64,000 bases of DNA from an uncultured Alphaproteobacteria bacterium (lineage in GTDB: Bacteria > Pseudomonadota > Alphaproteobacteria > RF32 > CAG-239): contig CALXUE010000005.1 of NCBI GenBank assembly GCA_944391615.1, positions 1 to 64,000 on the forward strand, written 5' to 3'. The position numbers and the translations under genes are program-made. This document shows, piece after piece, positions 17,175 to 25,858 of this stretch (the stretch's first letter is position 1; every line of letters begins with the position of its first letter). Under the pieces are notes generated by a model that was not told the DNA's origin, ran no database searches, and worked only from the letters and a program-made list of their open reading frames with translations.

Positions 17175-17948
17175 ATGTATATGGAATTATTTGTATTTAT
17201 TTCAATTATGGTTGTAGCCATTGCTTTGGCGTGTATTCTTATCTATATCCGCCACTGTGCAAAAACGCAAAAAAAAGTCGATCACTTGTGGATTTGGCTG
17301 GCTGGAATTGCTATTATTGTCGTCTTAATCTTATTTTGGACGGAAAAGTCTCGTCTGCATGCATATACGACTTCAAGTTTTTGTGTGCAAACTCCAATTC
17401 CTGCTAAGGTTGATAATGCCGAATCTTTTGATTTGGCCGTTAAAAAAACTTGTATTGCTCAAACTTATCTTAAAGGTATCCCTGCGGATTTAGAAGCTTC
17501 TAATCCTGGCGATATTCTTCTTGAACAAGTTAATGCTCAAAAATCTGACTTTCTGGCTCTGGTGCCTCAAAATCTGGATTCAAATCAGATTATGAGCTTG
17601 TTCCTTGCTTATGATAAATTAGGCAATGAAGCGTTCAAAAAACAAATGGCTCAGCATTCCCTCTCCGACTGGGAAATCGAAAATGTCGGCTCTATCTTTT
17701 TTGATATGGCCGAATCCTTTCCTTCAAGCAATAGAGAGGAAAACCTCAAATATTTTTGGGTGTTGTTCCACCTCTATATGGGAACTATTACTTGGGATGA
17801 TGTGTGGGATTTTCCCATAAAGTCTTATCTTAACTTGGATGTGGATGAAATATACATCAATGACTATCCAACTTGGGATGACAAATTTATCGACACCCTC
17901 TCCAGAGGATTTTTATATTCCTCCCATGAGGCTGGAATTGTCTTCTAA
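17175..17948 (+). CDS. Membrane-anchored protein of unknown function, 257 aa
   Basis: I do not recognise this protein. It has an N-terminal hydrophobic helix (about 4-25), a short basic loop with KTQKKVDH, a second helix (about 38-56, IWLAGIAIIVVLILFW), and a soluble, acidic, helical domain of about 190 residues. The domain contains FDLAVKKTCIAQTYLKG and a Trp/Asp-rich end (TITWDDVWDFPI, DYPTWDDKFIDTLSRG). There is no Shine-Dalgarno sequence; an ATG two codons later is an alternative start. It has its own promoter and terminator, so it is monocistronic, and it is divergent from the ygiW operon. Confidence 0.6.
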   Translation: MYMELFVFISIMVVAIALACILIYIRHCAKTQKKVDHLWIWLAGIAIIVVLILFWTEKSRLHAYTTSSFCVQTPIPAKVDNAESFDLAVKKTCIAQTYLKGIPADLEASNPGDILLEQVNAQKSDFLALVPQNLDSNQIMSLFLAYDKLGNEAFKKQMAQHSLSDWEIENVGSIFFDMAESFPSSNREENLKYFWVLFHLYMGTITWDDVWDFPIKSYLNLDVDEIYINDYPTWDDKFIDTLSRGFLYSSHEAGIVF

Positions 17949-17968
17949 AAAAATTATGTTATTTTTAC

Positions 17969-18003
17969 CGCCTTTAAGCTCTGTCTTAAAGGCGTTTTTT
18001 TTA
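17969..18003 (+). terminator. Terminator of the 17175 gene
   Basis: CGCCTTTAAG-CTCTGT-CTTAAAGGCG stem-loop followed by a long T run. Confidence 0.85.
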
Positions 18004-18059
18004 TTTTATCTTAACTTGTTGCTGCTATCCTTATTTAAATTTTTGTTAAGGACACCCAA

Positions 18060-18947
18060 ATGAGCAAAGTTATTTTAACCGAACAATGCAACCCTGATAC
18101 CGTCAATATTGACTTGATGAGTGGCGTTGAAATTGCGCAACGCATTAATAATGAAGACAAAAAGGTGGCTCTTGCCATTGAAAATGTTTTGCCGCAAATC
18201 GGGCAAGCTATCGAAGTTATTGCCGAATCCTTCAAAAAAGGCGGGCGTCTTGCTTATTTTGGAGCAGGAACCAGCGGCAGAATCTGCGTGCTTGATGCTT
18301 CTGAATGCCCGCCAACTTATGGCACGAATCCTAATTTGGTTCAGGCTTTTATTGCCGGTGGTGACGATGCATTGCGCTATTCCGTTGAAAATGCAGAAGA
18401 CTCTGAAGCTCTCGCTCTCCAAGATATTAAAAACTTTGCGCCTTCCGCAAAAGATGTGGTCGTTGCCGTTTCAGCCTCGGGGAACCCTCGATACTGTATC
18501 ACTGCACTTAAGTCTGCGCAAAAGGCCGGCTCTTTTACAATCGCAATATCGTCCAATCCCGATGCTAAAATGCAAAAGTTTGCCAACATCTTCATTAACC
18601 CAATTCTCGGACCGGAGGTTATTACCGGCTCTTCCCGCATGAAGTCAGGTACTGCGCAAAAAATGATTTTGAATATGCTTTCTACCGGAGCGATGATTAG
18701 AATTGGCAAAACTTACCACAACTATATGATTGATGTCGGTCTTTTAAATGGAAAGCTTTATGATCGTGGTTGCCGTTTTGTTTCTGAAATTGCTGACGTT
18801 TCTTTTGATGAGGCGCAAAATCTCATTTCTCTAACAAACAATGTTAAAGCTGCCTGTGTTATGGCTCGCAAAAAATGCTCAGCAGAAACCGCGTTCAAAC
18901 TTTTGGAAGAAAACGGCGGAATTTTGCGGCGTGTTATCGGCGATTAG
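18060..18947 (+). CDS. murQ: N-acetylmuramic acid 6-phosphate etherase MurQ
   Basis: The 295-residue protein is a SIS-domain etherase. TEQCNPDTVNIDLMSG matches the family N-terminus, and FGAGTSGRICVLDASECPPTYG is the substrate-binding loop with the catalytic Glu. SRMKSGTAQKMILNM and a C-terminal helical region follow. It cleaves the lactyl ether of MurNAc-6-phosphate to give GlcNAc-6-phosphate and D-lactate, a step in cell-wall recycling. Length is normal (E. coli 298). AAGGA lies before the start. No anmK, murP or nagZ is adjacent. Its 3' end overlaps the unknown gene on the opposite strand by 14 bp. Confidence 0.95.
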   Translation: MSKVILTEQCNPDTVNIDLMSGVEIAQRINNEDKKVALAIENVLPQIGQAIEVIAESFKKGGRLAYFGAGTSGRICVLDASECPPTYGTNPNLVQAFIAGGDDALRYSVENAEDSEALALQDIKNFAPSAKDVVVAVSASGNPRYCITALKSAQKAGSFTIAISSNPDAKMQKFANIFINPILGPEVITGSSRMKSGTAQKMILNMLSTGAMIRIGKTYHNYMIDVGLLNGKLYDRGCRFVSEIADVSFDEAQNLISLTNNVKAACVMARKKCSAETAFKLLEENGGILRRVIGD

Positions 18948-20271
18948 TGTTTTGTTCTAAAGCTTGTCTTATGTTGAGGTTTTGGCTCTCGTTTTTAATA
19001 TAACCGTTTGTAATACCAAAACTAATAATGCCATAATGGAAATTCTTTTTGGTGCTTATCTTGTCTATTTTTCTTTTGATAATAGCAAATTTTTCTTGTA
19101 TCTGCTCTTTTGTTTCAAACAGTTCTTGTGTTTGGGCTTCTTTTTTATCCCCTTTTATTTGATATCTTCTAACGACATTTTGCTGGAATTCTTCCTTTTT
19201 ATTTTTATAGATTTGCTCGAAGTTTATGTGTCCAATATCTTGTTCTTGAATCAATTTTTGATACAGCATATCAACGGCAACCTGATTTTGTATTTCCTTT
19301 TCCTGTGGGCGTTTTCTTGGACTTTCTTGTGTCCACTGCAAAACTTTTTCAATTTCGTGTTTTTCTTTATTGTCATAGGTTTCCACAAGCATATTCGCTG
19401 TATCTGCCAAATGTTTTTCTGCAGCGGCTGTTCTAAACGGATGTGTCTTTAATATTTTACTTAATTCCTTAACTTCTTCCCGCATAAAGCTGTTTTTTCT
19501 GACAACCGCTTTCATCATCTGCGCAAATTTTCTCATAGCCGGCGCGTTCAACTCATACGCTTCTCTTTTTTTCATCAAGCTCCCGACATATATCCTCGCA
19601 CAATCTTTTAATAATTCTTTATCTATACTATCTTTTGTTTTATTATTCCCATCAAACAAATTTAACTGCGGCGTAAACTCCTTATGCTCGGCTCTTTTGC
19701 CCAAAATCGTATATAAACTGCTGAAATGCGCATATCGCCAGTCTACATCACTATCCGTCAGCAAGTTAAAAAGCTCTGTTGTTTTAATTTCAAACTCTTT
19801 TTTATCAAACTTTTCTCCATAGCGATAATAATCATATATATGTTGTATTCTTTGTCTGGTTGAATAATATCTCTCATCTTTTTCATTTTTTGAATTCAAA
19901 AAGTCTAAAACTGCCCTACTCACTCCGAGATGATGTTTTTCAACATAGCCTTGCGCTATCTTTTTATTGTGGTTGTCGACCTTTATTACTTTGATGGCTT
20001 GGTTAAACAACGCAGTCACCTTATATAATTTTTGCCGATATAATTCACTTTCTGAAGGCATATATAACTTACTATACTGCAATTTGTATTCATTATGCTT
20101 TATTGAGCTTAAAAAACGCCACATCACATCCGCCGACACAAATCCATAATCTCTATGGTCTTTATACTGCGCGATTTTTTCCAAATCTGTTTTGATATGC
20201 TCTTTGTTGCCGGCTTTCATATCTTCATCAAAAACTTTCAACAATGCATATAATTCTTTTGAACGGCTCAT
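18934..20271 (-). CDS. Protein of unknown function, 445 aa, helical and highly charged
   Basis: I do not recognise this protein. It is soluble, very rich in Lys, Glu and Gln, and appears almost wholly alpha-helical; there is no signal peptide or membrane segment. The N-terminal half contains LYALLKVFDEDMKAGNKEH and aromatic segments (YYSTRQRIQHIYDYYRYG). The C-terminal third is a coiled-coil-like region (KEEFQQNVVRRYQIKGDKKEAQTQ pattern, EQIQEKFAIIKRKID). AAGGA precedes the ATG at 7 nt. It overlaps the murQ 3' end by 14 bp, tail to tail. Confidence 0.65.
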   Translation of the reverse strand: MSRSKELYALLKVFDEDMKAGNKEHIKTDLEKIAQYKDHRDYGFVSADVMWRFLSSIKHNEYKLQYSKLYMPSESELYRQKLYKVTALFNQAIKVIKVDNHNKKIAQGYVEKHHLGVSRAVLDFLNSKNEKDERYYSTRQRIQHIYDYYRYGEKFDKKEFEIKTTELFNLLTDSDVDWRYAHFSSLYTILGKRAEHKEFTPQLNLFDGNNKTKDSIDKELLKDCARIYVGSLMKKREAYELNAPAMRKFAQMMKAVVRKNSFMREEVKELSKILKTHPFRTAAAEKHLADTANMLVETYDNKEKHEIEKVLQWTQESPRKRPQEKEIQNQVAVDMLYQKLIQEQDIGHINFEQIYKNKKEEFQQNVVRRYQIKGDKKEAQTQELFETKEQIQEKFAIIKRKIDKISTKKNFHYGIISFGITNGYIKNESQNLNIRQALEQNTNRR

Positions 20272-20333
20272 CTTTTAGTCCTTTTATTCAATATATTTTT
20301 ATCTTATATGCTTTTTGTTTTTTGGCAAGCACA

Positions 20334-20368
20334 AAAAAGAGCCGCTTTTCTTTGCGACTCTTTTATTT
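20334..20368 (-). terminator. Terminator after merR-type gene
   Basis: Stem AAAGAGxCGC / GCGACTCTTT with one mismatch and a minus-strand T run, 18 bp after the stop codon at 20386. Confidence 0.6.
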
Positions 20369-20385
20369 TGTTGTTATATATTTTT

Positions 20386-20784
20386 TTACATTAAGGCTTT
20401 TTGCAAATTATCGTGAATTTCCTTGAGCTCTTTCACCGTGCTCAATAATATTTCACGAGCTTGTGCGCTCAACTCAACCTCCGGCGTGTCATCTTCAAAG
20501 AAATCTTTCATAATTTCTTCTCCCATAAAGGCTTTTAAGCCCTTTTCTTTTATGACTTTTTGGACGCCTTCGATTGTGTAGCGTTTATCATAAAGCAAAT
20601 CCCTGATTTTTCGAACAAGCTCGACATCATCTGGTCTGTAATAGCGACGGCCTCCTGCTCTTTTCATCGGCTTGATTTGCGGAAATTTTGTTTCCCAAAA
20701 GCGCAAAACATGCGTTGCTACACCCAACTCGTCTGCTACTTCTGCTATGGTGCGAAACGCTGATTTTGACTTGTTTATAACCAT
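20386..20784 (-). CDS. MerR-family transcriptional regulator
   Basis: The 132-residue protein has the MerR winged helix: [34 protein letters not shown], then [36 protein letters not shown] short C-terminal helix for dimerisation follows ([19 protein letters not shown]). There are no Cys ligands for a metal. This is the small MerR gene that follows ihfA in many Alphaproteobacteria. It lies 25 bp after ihfA and ends the plsX-fabH-ihfA unit. Its targets are unknown. Confidence 0.92.
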   Translation of the reverse strand: MVINKSKSAFRTIAEVADELGVATHVLRFWETKFPQIKPMKRAGGRRYYRPDDVELVRKIRDLLYDKRYTIEGVQKVIKEKGLKAFMGEEIMKDFFEDDTPEVELSAQAREILLSTVKELKEIHDNLQKALM

Positions 20785-20809
20785 ATTTCCGGCCTTAATG
20801 ATAAAAAAA

Positions 20810-21094
20810 CTATGCGTTTATTGTTTTTCTCAATGTTTGAGAGGCTTTGAATGAAATAACTCTTCTCGGCGTGATTTCTGCTGCAACACCGGTTTTAGGA
20901 TTGCGGCCGGCTCTTGCTCTTTTGGATCGCAACGTAAAGGTGCCAAAAGATGACAACTTTACTTCGTTTCCTTTGCACAACTCGCTTACTATCTCTTCCA
21001 ACATCGTATCTAAAATATCACTTGAATCTTTTCTTGATAAGCCGACTTCTTCATAAATCGTTTCTGCGACATCTGCACGTGTAATCGTTTTCAT
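20810..21094 (-). CDS. ihfA: Integration host factor subunit alpha
   Basis: The 94-residue protein belongs to the HU/IHF family: [30 protein letters not shown], then [28 protein letters not shown], the DNA-intercalating arm with the RNPKTG motif, and RRVISFKAS. It bends DNA as a heterodimer with IhfB, which is not in this window. The position after fabH and before a MerR gene is characteristic of alphaproteobacterial ihfA rather than of HU. A GGGAAG site precedes the ATG. Confidence 0.93.
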   Translation of the reverse strand: MKTITRADVAETIYEEVGLSRKDSSDILDTMLEEIVSELCKGNEVKLSSFGTFTLRSKRARAGRNPKTGVAAEITPRRVISFKASQTLRKTINA

Positions 21095-21212
21095 CTTTTC
21101 TTCCCTTTAATACTTTTTATTATCTATTGTGTGAACTGTTGTTTTTTATATCACATATATTTCAAAAACAAGACACTTCTTTATGTTCTTACACAACTTT
21201 ATTTTTTTAAGC

Positions 21213-22187
21213 TTAAAACCGAACCAATGCGCCGCCCCAAGTAAAGCCTGCACCCATAGCGGTTAAAACCAACAAATCGCCTTTTTTGATGCGGCCGCTT
21301 TCAATGTTTTCGGACAAAGCCAACGGAATTGAGGCCGCTGAGGTGTTGCCGTGATGGTCTACCGTTACAATGACTTTTTCTGTCGGCAAGCCCAATTTCT
21401 CACCAACATTGCTGATAATGCGGATGTTGGCCTGATGCGGAATCAAAAACTTTATTTCATCACTGGAAACGCCACACATTTTCATTACTTCTTCCGCTGC
21501 TTGCGATAATGAATTTACCGCAAATTTAAAGACTTCTTTGCCATCCATAGTAATGAATCCTGGGGTTTGTGTCGTTGAAACACCACCGGTGGTTTTTAAG
21601 TTGTCATAATGCGAACCATCGGCATACAGTTTTGTGGCCAAAATACCCGTGTCAGCTTTTGTGCCTTCGCCTTCTGTGGCTTTTATCACAACTGCTCCGG
21701 CACCATCCCCAAACAAAACACAAGTATTGCGGTCTGTCCAGTCAACTATTTTTGATAAGCTTTCCGAGCCGACAACCAAAGCTGTTTTGACCTGTCCTAG
21801 TCTTATCATATTATCTGCCATGCTTAAGCCATAAACGAATCCGGAACATGCTGCTGATATATCAAAAGCTATTGCGCCATATTTTAGTCCCAAACGATTG
21901 GATACTTTGGTGGCTACCGACGGGGTCGTATTATCCGGCGTGATTGAGGCAACAACTATCAAATCTATATCTTCAGGTTGTATGTTTGCTCTTTTCATTG
22001 CCATCTCGCAGGCTTTGGTTATCAAGTCTGACGTGGTTTCATTTTCTACAATGTGACGTGTTTTAATGCCCGTGCGGGTGCTAATCCACTCATCACTGGT
22101 TTCAACTATTTTAGCCAGGTCATCGTTTGTAACAACTTTTTGCGGCAAATAATGCCCCCATCCAATTATTTCTGATCTAATAAGCAT
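21213..22187 (-). CDS. fabH: 3-oxoacyl-ACP synthase III (FabH)
   Basis: The 324-residue protein has the full KAS III triad: Cys in ISAACSGFVYGL, His in IPHQANIRI and Asn in HGNTSAASIP. The N-terminus (SEIIGWGHYLPQKVVTN) and the closing GAGFTWGGALVRF are also typical. It condenses acetyl-CoA with malonyl-ACP to start fatty acid synthesis. The start at 22187 gives the normal N-terminus; the upstream extension to 22214 lies within plsX. It overlaps the plsX 3' end by 11 bp, indicating translational coupling. Confidence 0.96.
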   Translation of the reverse strand: MLIRSEIIGWGHYLPQKVVTNDDLAKIVETSDEWISTRTGIKTRHIVENETTSDLITKACEMAMKRANIQPEDIDLIVVASITPDNTTPSVATKVSNRLGLKYGAIAFDISAACSGFVYGLSMADNMIRLGQVKTALVVGSESLSKIVDWTDRNTCVLFGDGAGAVVIKATEGEGTKADTGILATKLYADGSHYDNLKTTGGVSTTQTPGFITMDGKEVFKFAVNSLSQAAEEVMKMCGVSSDEIKFLIPHQANIRIISNVGEKLGLPTEKVIVTVDHHGNTSAASIPLALSENIESGRIKKGDLLVLTAMGAGFTWGGALVRF

Positions 22188-23226
22188 CGTATAATATTTC
22201 CTGTAACAGTTCATCTAAATCAACGTGTTCCAATTCTTCGCGAATCGTTGTCACAAAATTGCGGCGTGCCAAGCTTATGGCATTGCTCACAGCAACCGAA
22301 TATCCTAACGCATCTGCTGCTCCGTGACTCTTTACGGTTAAGCCGTTTAGACCGACCAACATTGCCCCGTTATAAAGTCTCGGGTCCATCGTCTTTTTGA
22401 TGCGCAAGCCGACTCCTAACATAAACGGAAGCCCTAGTTTTGCCATAACTGATTTTTTGACGGAATCCTTGATTAATCTGATAACGAGTTTAGCCGTACC
22501 CTCAATTGATTTTAGGGCTATATTGCCACTGAAACCATCCGTGACAATAACATCTGCCTTGCCTTCGGGGATCTCGTGCGGTTCTATATATCCGATAAAA
22601 TCCATATCTAAGTGCGAGTTTTTGATGACTTTTGCCGCTTGATGAATTTCTTCTTTGCCCTTCATCTCCTCAGAGCCAATGTTCAGCAAGGCGACTCTCG
22701 GACGTTCAATATCCAGTGCATGCTTGGCAAAAACATTTCCCATCAACGCAAATTCAGCAAGATTCAAAGCATCACATTCGGTATTGGCCCCCAAATCCAA
22801 CATGACATAACGTCCCGTGCGATGCGGCATTATGGTTACAATCGCCGGACGGTGTATTTTTTGTATGGTTTTTAAGGTTAATTTTGAGATTGCCATTAAG
22901 GCTCCCGTATTGCCGGCTGAAACAACCGCTTGTGCCTCTCCTTGTTTGACGGCATTTATTGCCATAAACATACTGGTGTTGCGATTACGGATAACGGCAG
23001 AGGGCTTGTCCTCGTTGCGAACTACCTCCGGTGAATGTCTGACTTCACAGACTTTGCTCAACGATGGATATTCTTTTAATATCTCGTTTACGCGGGATGA
23101 ATCTCCAAATACCAAAAATCGGGCATCCGGATTTTTTTTGGCAGCTAATGCTAACCCCTCTATTACGACTCGAGGGGAATTATCTCCCCCCATCGCGTCT
23201 ATGGATATTACCAGATTATTTGACAA
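22177..23226 (-). CDS. plsX: Phosphate acyltransferase PlsX
   Basis: The 349-residue protein carries ISIDAMGGDNSPRVVIEG, VVSAGNTGALMAIS, MLDLGANTECDALNLAEFALMG and VTDGFSGNIALKSIEG, the PlsX hallmarks. It makes acyl-phosphate from acyl-ACP for phospholipid synthesis and works with PlsY at the inner membrane. The start codon appears to be TTG at 23226, with GGAG 8 nt upstream; no ATG or GTG gives the standard N-terminus. It precedes fabH with an 11-bp overlap and follows rpmF, the usual order. Confidence 0.95.
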   Translation of the reverse strand: MSNNLVISIDAMGGDNSPRVVIEGLALAAKKNPDARFLVFGDSSRVNEILKEYPSLSKVCEVRHSPEVVRNEDKPSAVIRNRNTSMFMAINAVKQGEAQAVVSAGNTGALMAISKLTLKTIQKIHRPAIVTIMPHRTGRYVMLDLGANTECDALNLAEFALMGNVFAKHALDIERPRVALLNIGSEEMKGKEEIHQAAKVIKNSHLDMDFIGYIEPHEIPEGKADVIVTDGFSGNIALKSIEGTAKLVIRLIKDSVKKSVMAKLGLPFMLGVGLRIKKTMDPRLYNGAMLVGLNGLTVKSHGAADALGYSVAVSNAISLARRNFVTTIREELEHVDLDELLQEILYDAY

Positions 23227-23265
23227 AACCTGTTCTCCACTATTTTAGTTTAATTCAATAATATC

Positions 23266-23457
23266 TTATTCTTCGCTGGTTGTTTTTTGGGTAACAACTT
23301 CACGATTGTCGTATTGTCCGCATTTCGGGCATACATTGTGCGGTCTCTTCAATTCCCCACAATTCGGGCATTCCATATATGAATTGCCTGTAAGTGCCTG
23401 ATGAGAACGGCGCATATCACGACGTGATTTTGATACTTTCTTCTTTGGTGTTGCCAT
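23266..23457 (-). CDS. rpmF: Large ribosomal subunit protein bL32
   Basis: The 63-residue protein starts [22 protein letters not shown] and has a zinc-ribbon pair CPNC and CPKC, typical of the C+ form of L32. It is a structural protein of the 50S subunit. It lies between DUF177 and plsX as in most proteobacteria. The short acidic C-terminal tail (TQKTTSEE) is a little longer than in E. coli. Confidence 0.96.
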   Translation of the reverse strand: MATPKKKVSKSRRDMRRSHQALTGNSYMECPNCGELKRPHNVCPKCGQYDNREVVTQKTTSEE

Positions 23458-23623
23458 TTTCTTACACTCTTTATTTGGTTATTAATATTAATTTTCATTC
23501 AGAAGACATTCTTATACCATTTGATTATAAAAATCAACCCTTAAAATATCTTCCAAATATTTGCTATCTGCTTTTTAGCTAAAAATTTTCTTTTTTGCAA
23601 GCAATATTTTACATATTTTGCAA

Positions 23624-24142
23624 TTATTTTAGTTTTTTTAGCACATCAAAGGGATTTTTCTTCTCATCTTCTTCCGAAAACTCGGACTTAAACTCAAATC
23701 TTTCTCCTTCTTGACGCGGATAATCATCCATCACAAGGGCTATTTGCTCTATGGCTATATCCGACAAATCTATCACACCGTTTATTACAACATCCGGCGT
23801 GTTGTCATCTATGCTGATTTCTTCTTCCTCTTCCCTTTGTGACTTTAAGGTTGCTTTGGTGTCATACGTTAATTCAAAATCAGCGGCATAATCTTTAGCA
23901 AAATTTTCTAGACTGATAACGCTTTGCAAAACCAAATCAGCCTTCACCCTGCCCCATAACTTTAATATGTTGGTCTTGTGGTCTAATCTTAACCTGATAT
24001 CTGCGGAAAAACTCTTAACCGCCGGAACTTTAAGTATTTCTTGTATTTTTTTGCAATCTTCTTCATCTGCCGTTAGGCGATAATGCTGCTCCGTGTTGGG
24101 CAAGTTATCAACTTTTATTTGATATGAAAAAAAATTTTGCAT
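23624..24142 (-). CDS. DUF177/YceD-family protein
   Basis: The 172-residue protein resembles the YceD/DUF177 family, linked to 23S rRNA accumulation in bacteria and plants. Visible features are FSYQIKVDNLP, a LWGRVKADLVLQSVISLENF middle region (one Cys of the classical CQR motif is replaced, reading LVLQSV), an acidic stretch EEEEEISIDD and VVINGVIDLSDIAIEQIALVMDDYPRQEG. The position directly upstream of rpmF is diagnostic. AGGAAAAC precedes the ATG. It is divergent from bamE. Confidence 0.85.
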   Translation of the reverse strand: MQNFFSYQIKVDNLPNTEQHYRLTADEEDCKKIQEILKVPAVKSFSADIRLRLDHKTNILKLWGRVKADLVLQSVISLENFAKDYAADFELTYDTKATLKSQREEEEEISIDDNTPDVVINGVIDLSDIAIEQIALVMDDYPRQEGERFEFKSEFSEEDEKKNPFDVLKKLK

Positions 24143-24202
24143 TCTTGTTTTCCTTATGCTATATTCCTCTCTGGTTGTAACAATTATAGGTTTGTTTGCA
24201 TT

Positions 24203-24673
24203 ATGTCAATAAATAAAGTTTGTGTTTTGAGCTTTTGCGTGGCATTGGCTCTTTCGGCCTGCTCTACTAATAAAGAATGGTTTACTGACCATAACGGAAA
24301 TATGCCCAGTGAAGATAGAATCGCTAAACTGCAAATCGGACAATATAAAGAGGACGTGTTTGCTAATCTCGGAACGCCGTCTTCTATCATATCCTTAGAC
24401 CAAAACACTTGGATTTATATGTCTGCCGATGTGGAACGCGTGGCCTTTTTCAAACCTGAAGAAGTTGATCGAGATATTCTTATTATTCGCTTTAATGATG
24501 AAAACAAGGTGGCTGAAATTAAACGTATGAATCAAAAAGACGGACAAGAGGTTAAGGTGAGCGAAGAACAAACCCCTACCTTGGGTGATAAACCGGGGTT
24601 CTTTGAGCGCTTTTTCGGTGGTGTCGGCAATTACTCGCCTTTTATGGGTAAAACACAAAACCCCAATATGTAA
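24203..24673 (+). CDS. bamE: Outer-membrane assembly lipoprotein BamE (SmpA/OmlA)
   Basis: The 156-residue protein has a lipoprotein signal with lipobox LALSACS, so Cys near residue 20 would be lipidated. The BamE fold follows: IAKLQIGQYKEDVFANLGTPSSI and NTWIYMSADVER. A C-terminal extension (about 60 residues) includes a GFFERFFGG segment and is longer than in E. coli. BamE stabilises the BAM complex that inserts beta-barrel proteins. The ATG at 24203 is used because it starts the signal peptide. Divergence from DUF177 is the usual alphaproteobacterial arrangement. Confidence 0.88.
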   Translation: MSINKVCVLSFCVALALSACSTNKEWFTDHNGNMPSEDRIAKLQIGQYKEDVFANLGTPSSIISLDQNTWIYMSADVERVAFFKPEEVDRDILIIRFNDENKVAEIKRMNQKDGQEVKVSEEQTPTLGDKPGFFERFFGGVGNYSPFMGKTQNPNM

Positions 24674-24692
24674 CTCTTCGTCTCATTACACA

Positions 24693-24731
24693 AAAAGCGT
24701 TGCTCTTTCGAACAACGCTTTTAATTTTTTT
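24693..24731. terminator. Bidirectional terminator after bamE
   Basis: AAAAGCGTTG-CTCTTTCGA-(A)CAACGCTTTT stem-loop with flanking A and T runs, between convergent genes. Nearly the same hairpin recurs at 27278-27314. Confidence 0.8.
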
Positions 24732-25212
24732 AGTTTTCCGCAATATGGAAAATTCGGCTTTCTCCATCTTTTCCTGTGGCTGTCAAGGTAACTTCTTTTT
24801 TTATTTTACCTCCAACCCAGGTATAAACTTCTCGGTAAGTAACCTTACTACCCTTTTGCAGAACTTCAGGAATTACGTTAAACTTACGGGGAGCAAGGGT
24901 CAATTTACCTCTTTCCGTAAAGACAATCAGCTCATAAGTATCATCTTCCTTCTGTTCAACCGTTACATCGTGGATTTCAAGTTCTTGTTCAACATCGTTT
25001 TGGGCGGCTTCTTTGGCTTTTTTCTTACCATAGGTAAAGACCTCTACAAAAGCCTCTTTGGCAAACGCCAAACTCTTTTCCGTACCCTTATCAATGATAA
25101 GCCAAAGCGCGGCAATGCAAATCAGAACAAAAATCAATTTCCATGAAACAGAGAGCAACACAATGCCAATAATGACGGCTGCAGCGACAAATAATATTTT
25201 TTTGATATCCAT
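24730..25212 (-). CDS. Membrane protein of unknown function, 160 aa
   Basis: I do not recognise this protein. The first 42 residues are strongly hydrophobic (about two helices: KKILFVAAAVIIGIVLLSVSW and IFVLICIAALWLII). A basic linker (KKKAKEAAQ) and a beta-rich soluble domain of about 85 residues follow (DDTYELIVFTERGKLTLAPRKF). It is the second gene of a two-gene unit, starting 5 bp after the stop of the coiled-coil membrane gene, so the products probably work together. No strong ribosome site is seen, consistent with coupling. Confidence 0.62.
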   Translation of the reverse strand: MDIKKILFVAAAVIIGIVLLSVSWKLIFVLICIAALWLIIDKGTEKSLAFAKEAFVEVFTYGKKKAKEAAQNDVEQELEIHDVTVEQKEDDTYELIVFTERGKLTLAPRKFNVIPEVLQKGSKVTYREVYTWVGGKIKKEVTLTATGKDGESRIFHIAEN

Positions 25213-25217
25213 AGTGC

Positions 25218-25673
25218 TTAAGATTTTAAGTTAGACATATTCTTAATCACCACTTTGGCTGCGGTGTAGCTTGTTTCATAGCAAGCAGCTGTTTTATCAT
25301 CCAAAACACCTCGCGTAGCGTTGATTTTAACTTCCTCAATCATACCGTCTATACGATCAGACATATTGGAGATGAAAACCTGATGTCTGGCCGCAAGCAT
25401 ATTTGCCTGATGTTTTTTCCAAAGATCATCATTTTGGTGAACTTCATCGGTAACGGCGGCAAGTTCCTTGTTGGTTTGCTTCAACGCATCATCTGTTGAC
25501 GCGGTTGTTTCTTTGAGTTTGCCGATGTCCTCAGACATTACAACTCCTTTTTGAACAACTTGTTTCCAGTTGCGATAAGCCATTACCGCCAACACAATTA
25601 CTAATACAAACAGCACGCTAACTGCCACAATGAGGGCAATTCCCGCATTTAATGATAAACTTTCCATTTCCAT
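25218..25673 (-). CDS. Membrane-anchored coiled-coil protein of unknown function
   Basis: The 151-residue protein has one N-terminal membrane helix (about 10-33, ALIVAVSVLFVLVIVLAVMAY). A helical region with coiled-coil character follows (GKLKETTASTDDALKQTNKELAAVTDEV), then a C-terminal helical part with Met- and Asn-rich stretches. There is no Shine-Dalgarno sequence; the leader carries TATTAACTTAAA, like the gene at 27341-28228. It is upstream of and 5 bp from a second unknown membrane gene. A bitopic membrane scaffold is possible, but this is a guess from topology. Confidence 0.62.
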   Translation of the reverse strand: MEMESLSLNAGIALIVAVSVLFVLVIVLAVMAYRNWKQVVQKGVVMSEDIGKLKETTASTDDALKQTNKELAAVTDEVHQNDDLWKKHQANMLAARHQVFISNMSDRIDGMIEEVKINATRGVLDDKTAACYETSYTAAKVVIKNMSNLKS

Positions 25674-25792
25674 AAAAATAAAAAATTTAAGTTAATAATA
25701 TAGATAAATATACAAAATTCGAGAACATTTATATTATACTTTCGTTTACTTGTCAAGACAAAAAAATATTTTTTTGACATATTTTTTTATTG

Positions 25793-25820
25793 TTGACAAA
25801 AAATTTTTTTATGTTATCCT
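25793..25820 (+). promoter_or_regulatory. Promoter of the 25859 gene
   Basis: TTGACA (25793-25798), 16-bp spacer, TATCCT (25815-25820). The downstream TTCTTTT-GAA-TTTA pattern resembles the 17124-17152 promoter. Confidence 0.55.
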
Positions 25821-25858
25821 TCTTTTCGAATTTTATATTATTTTAAATATTTATATTT

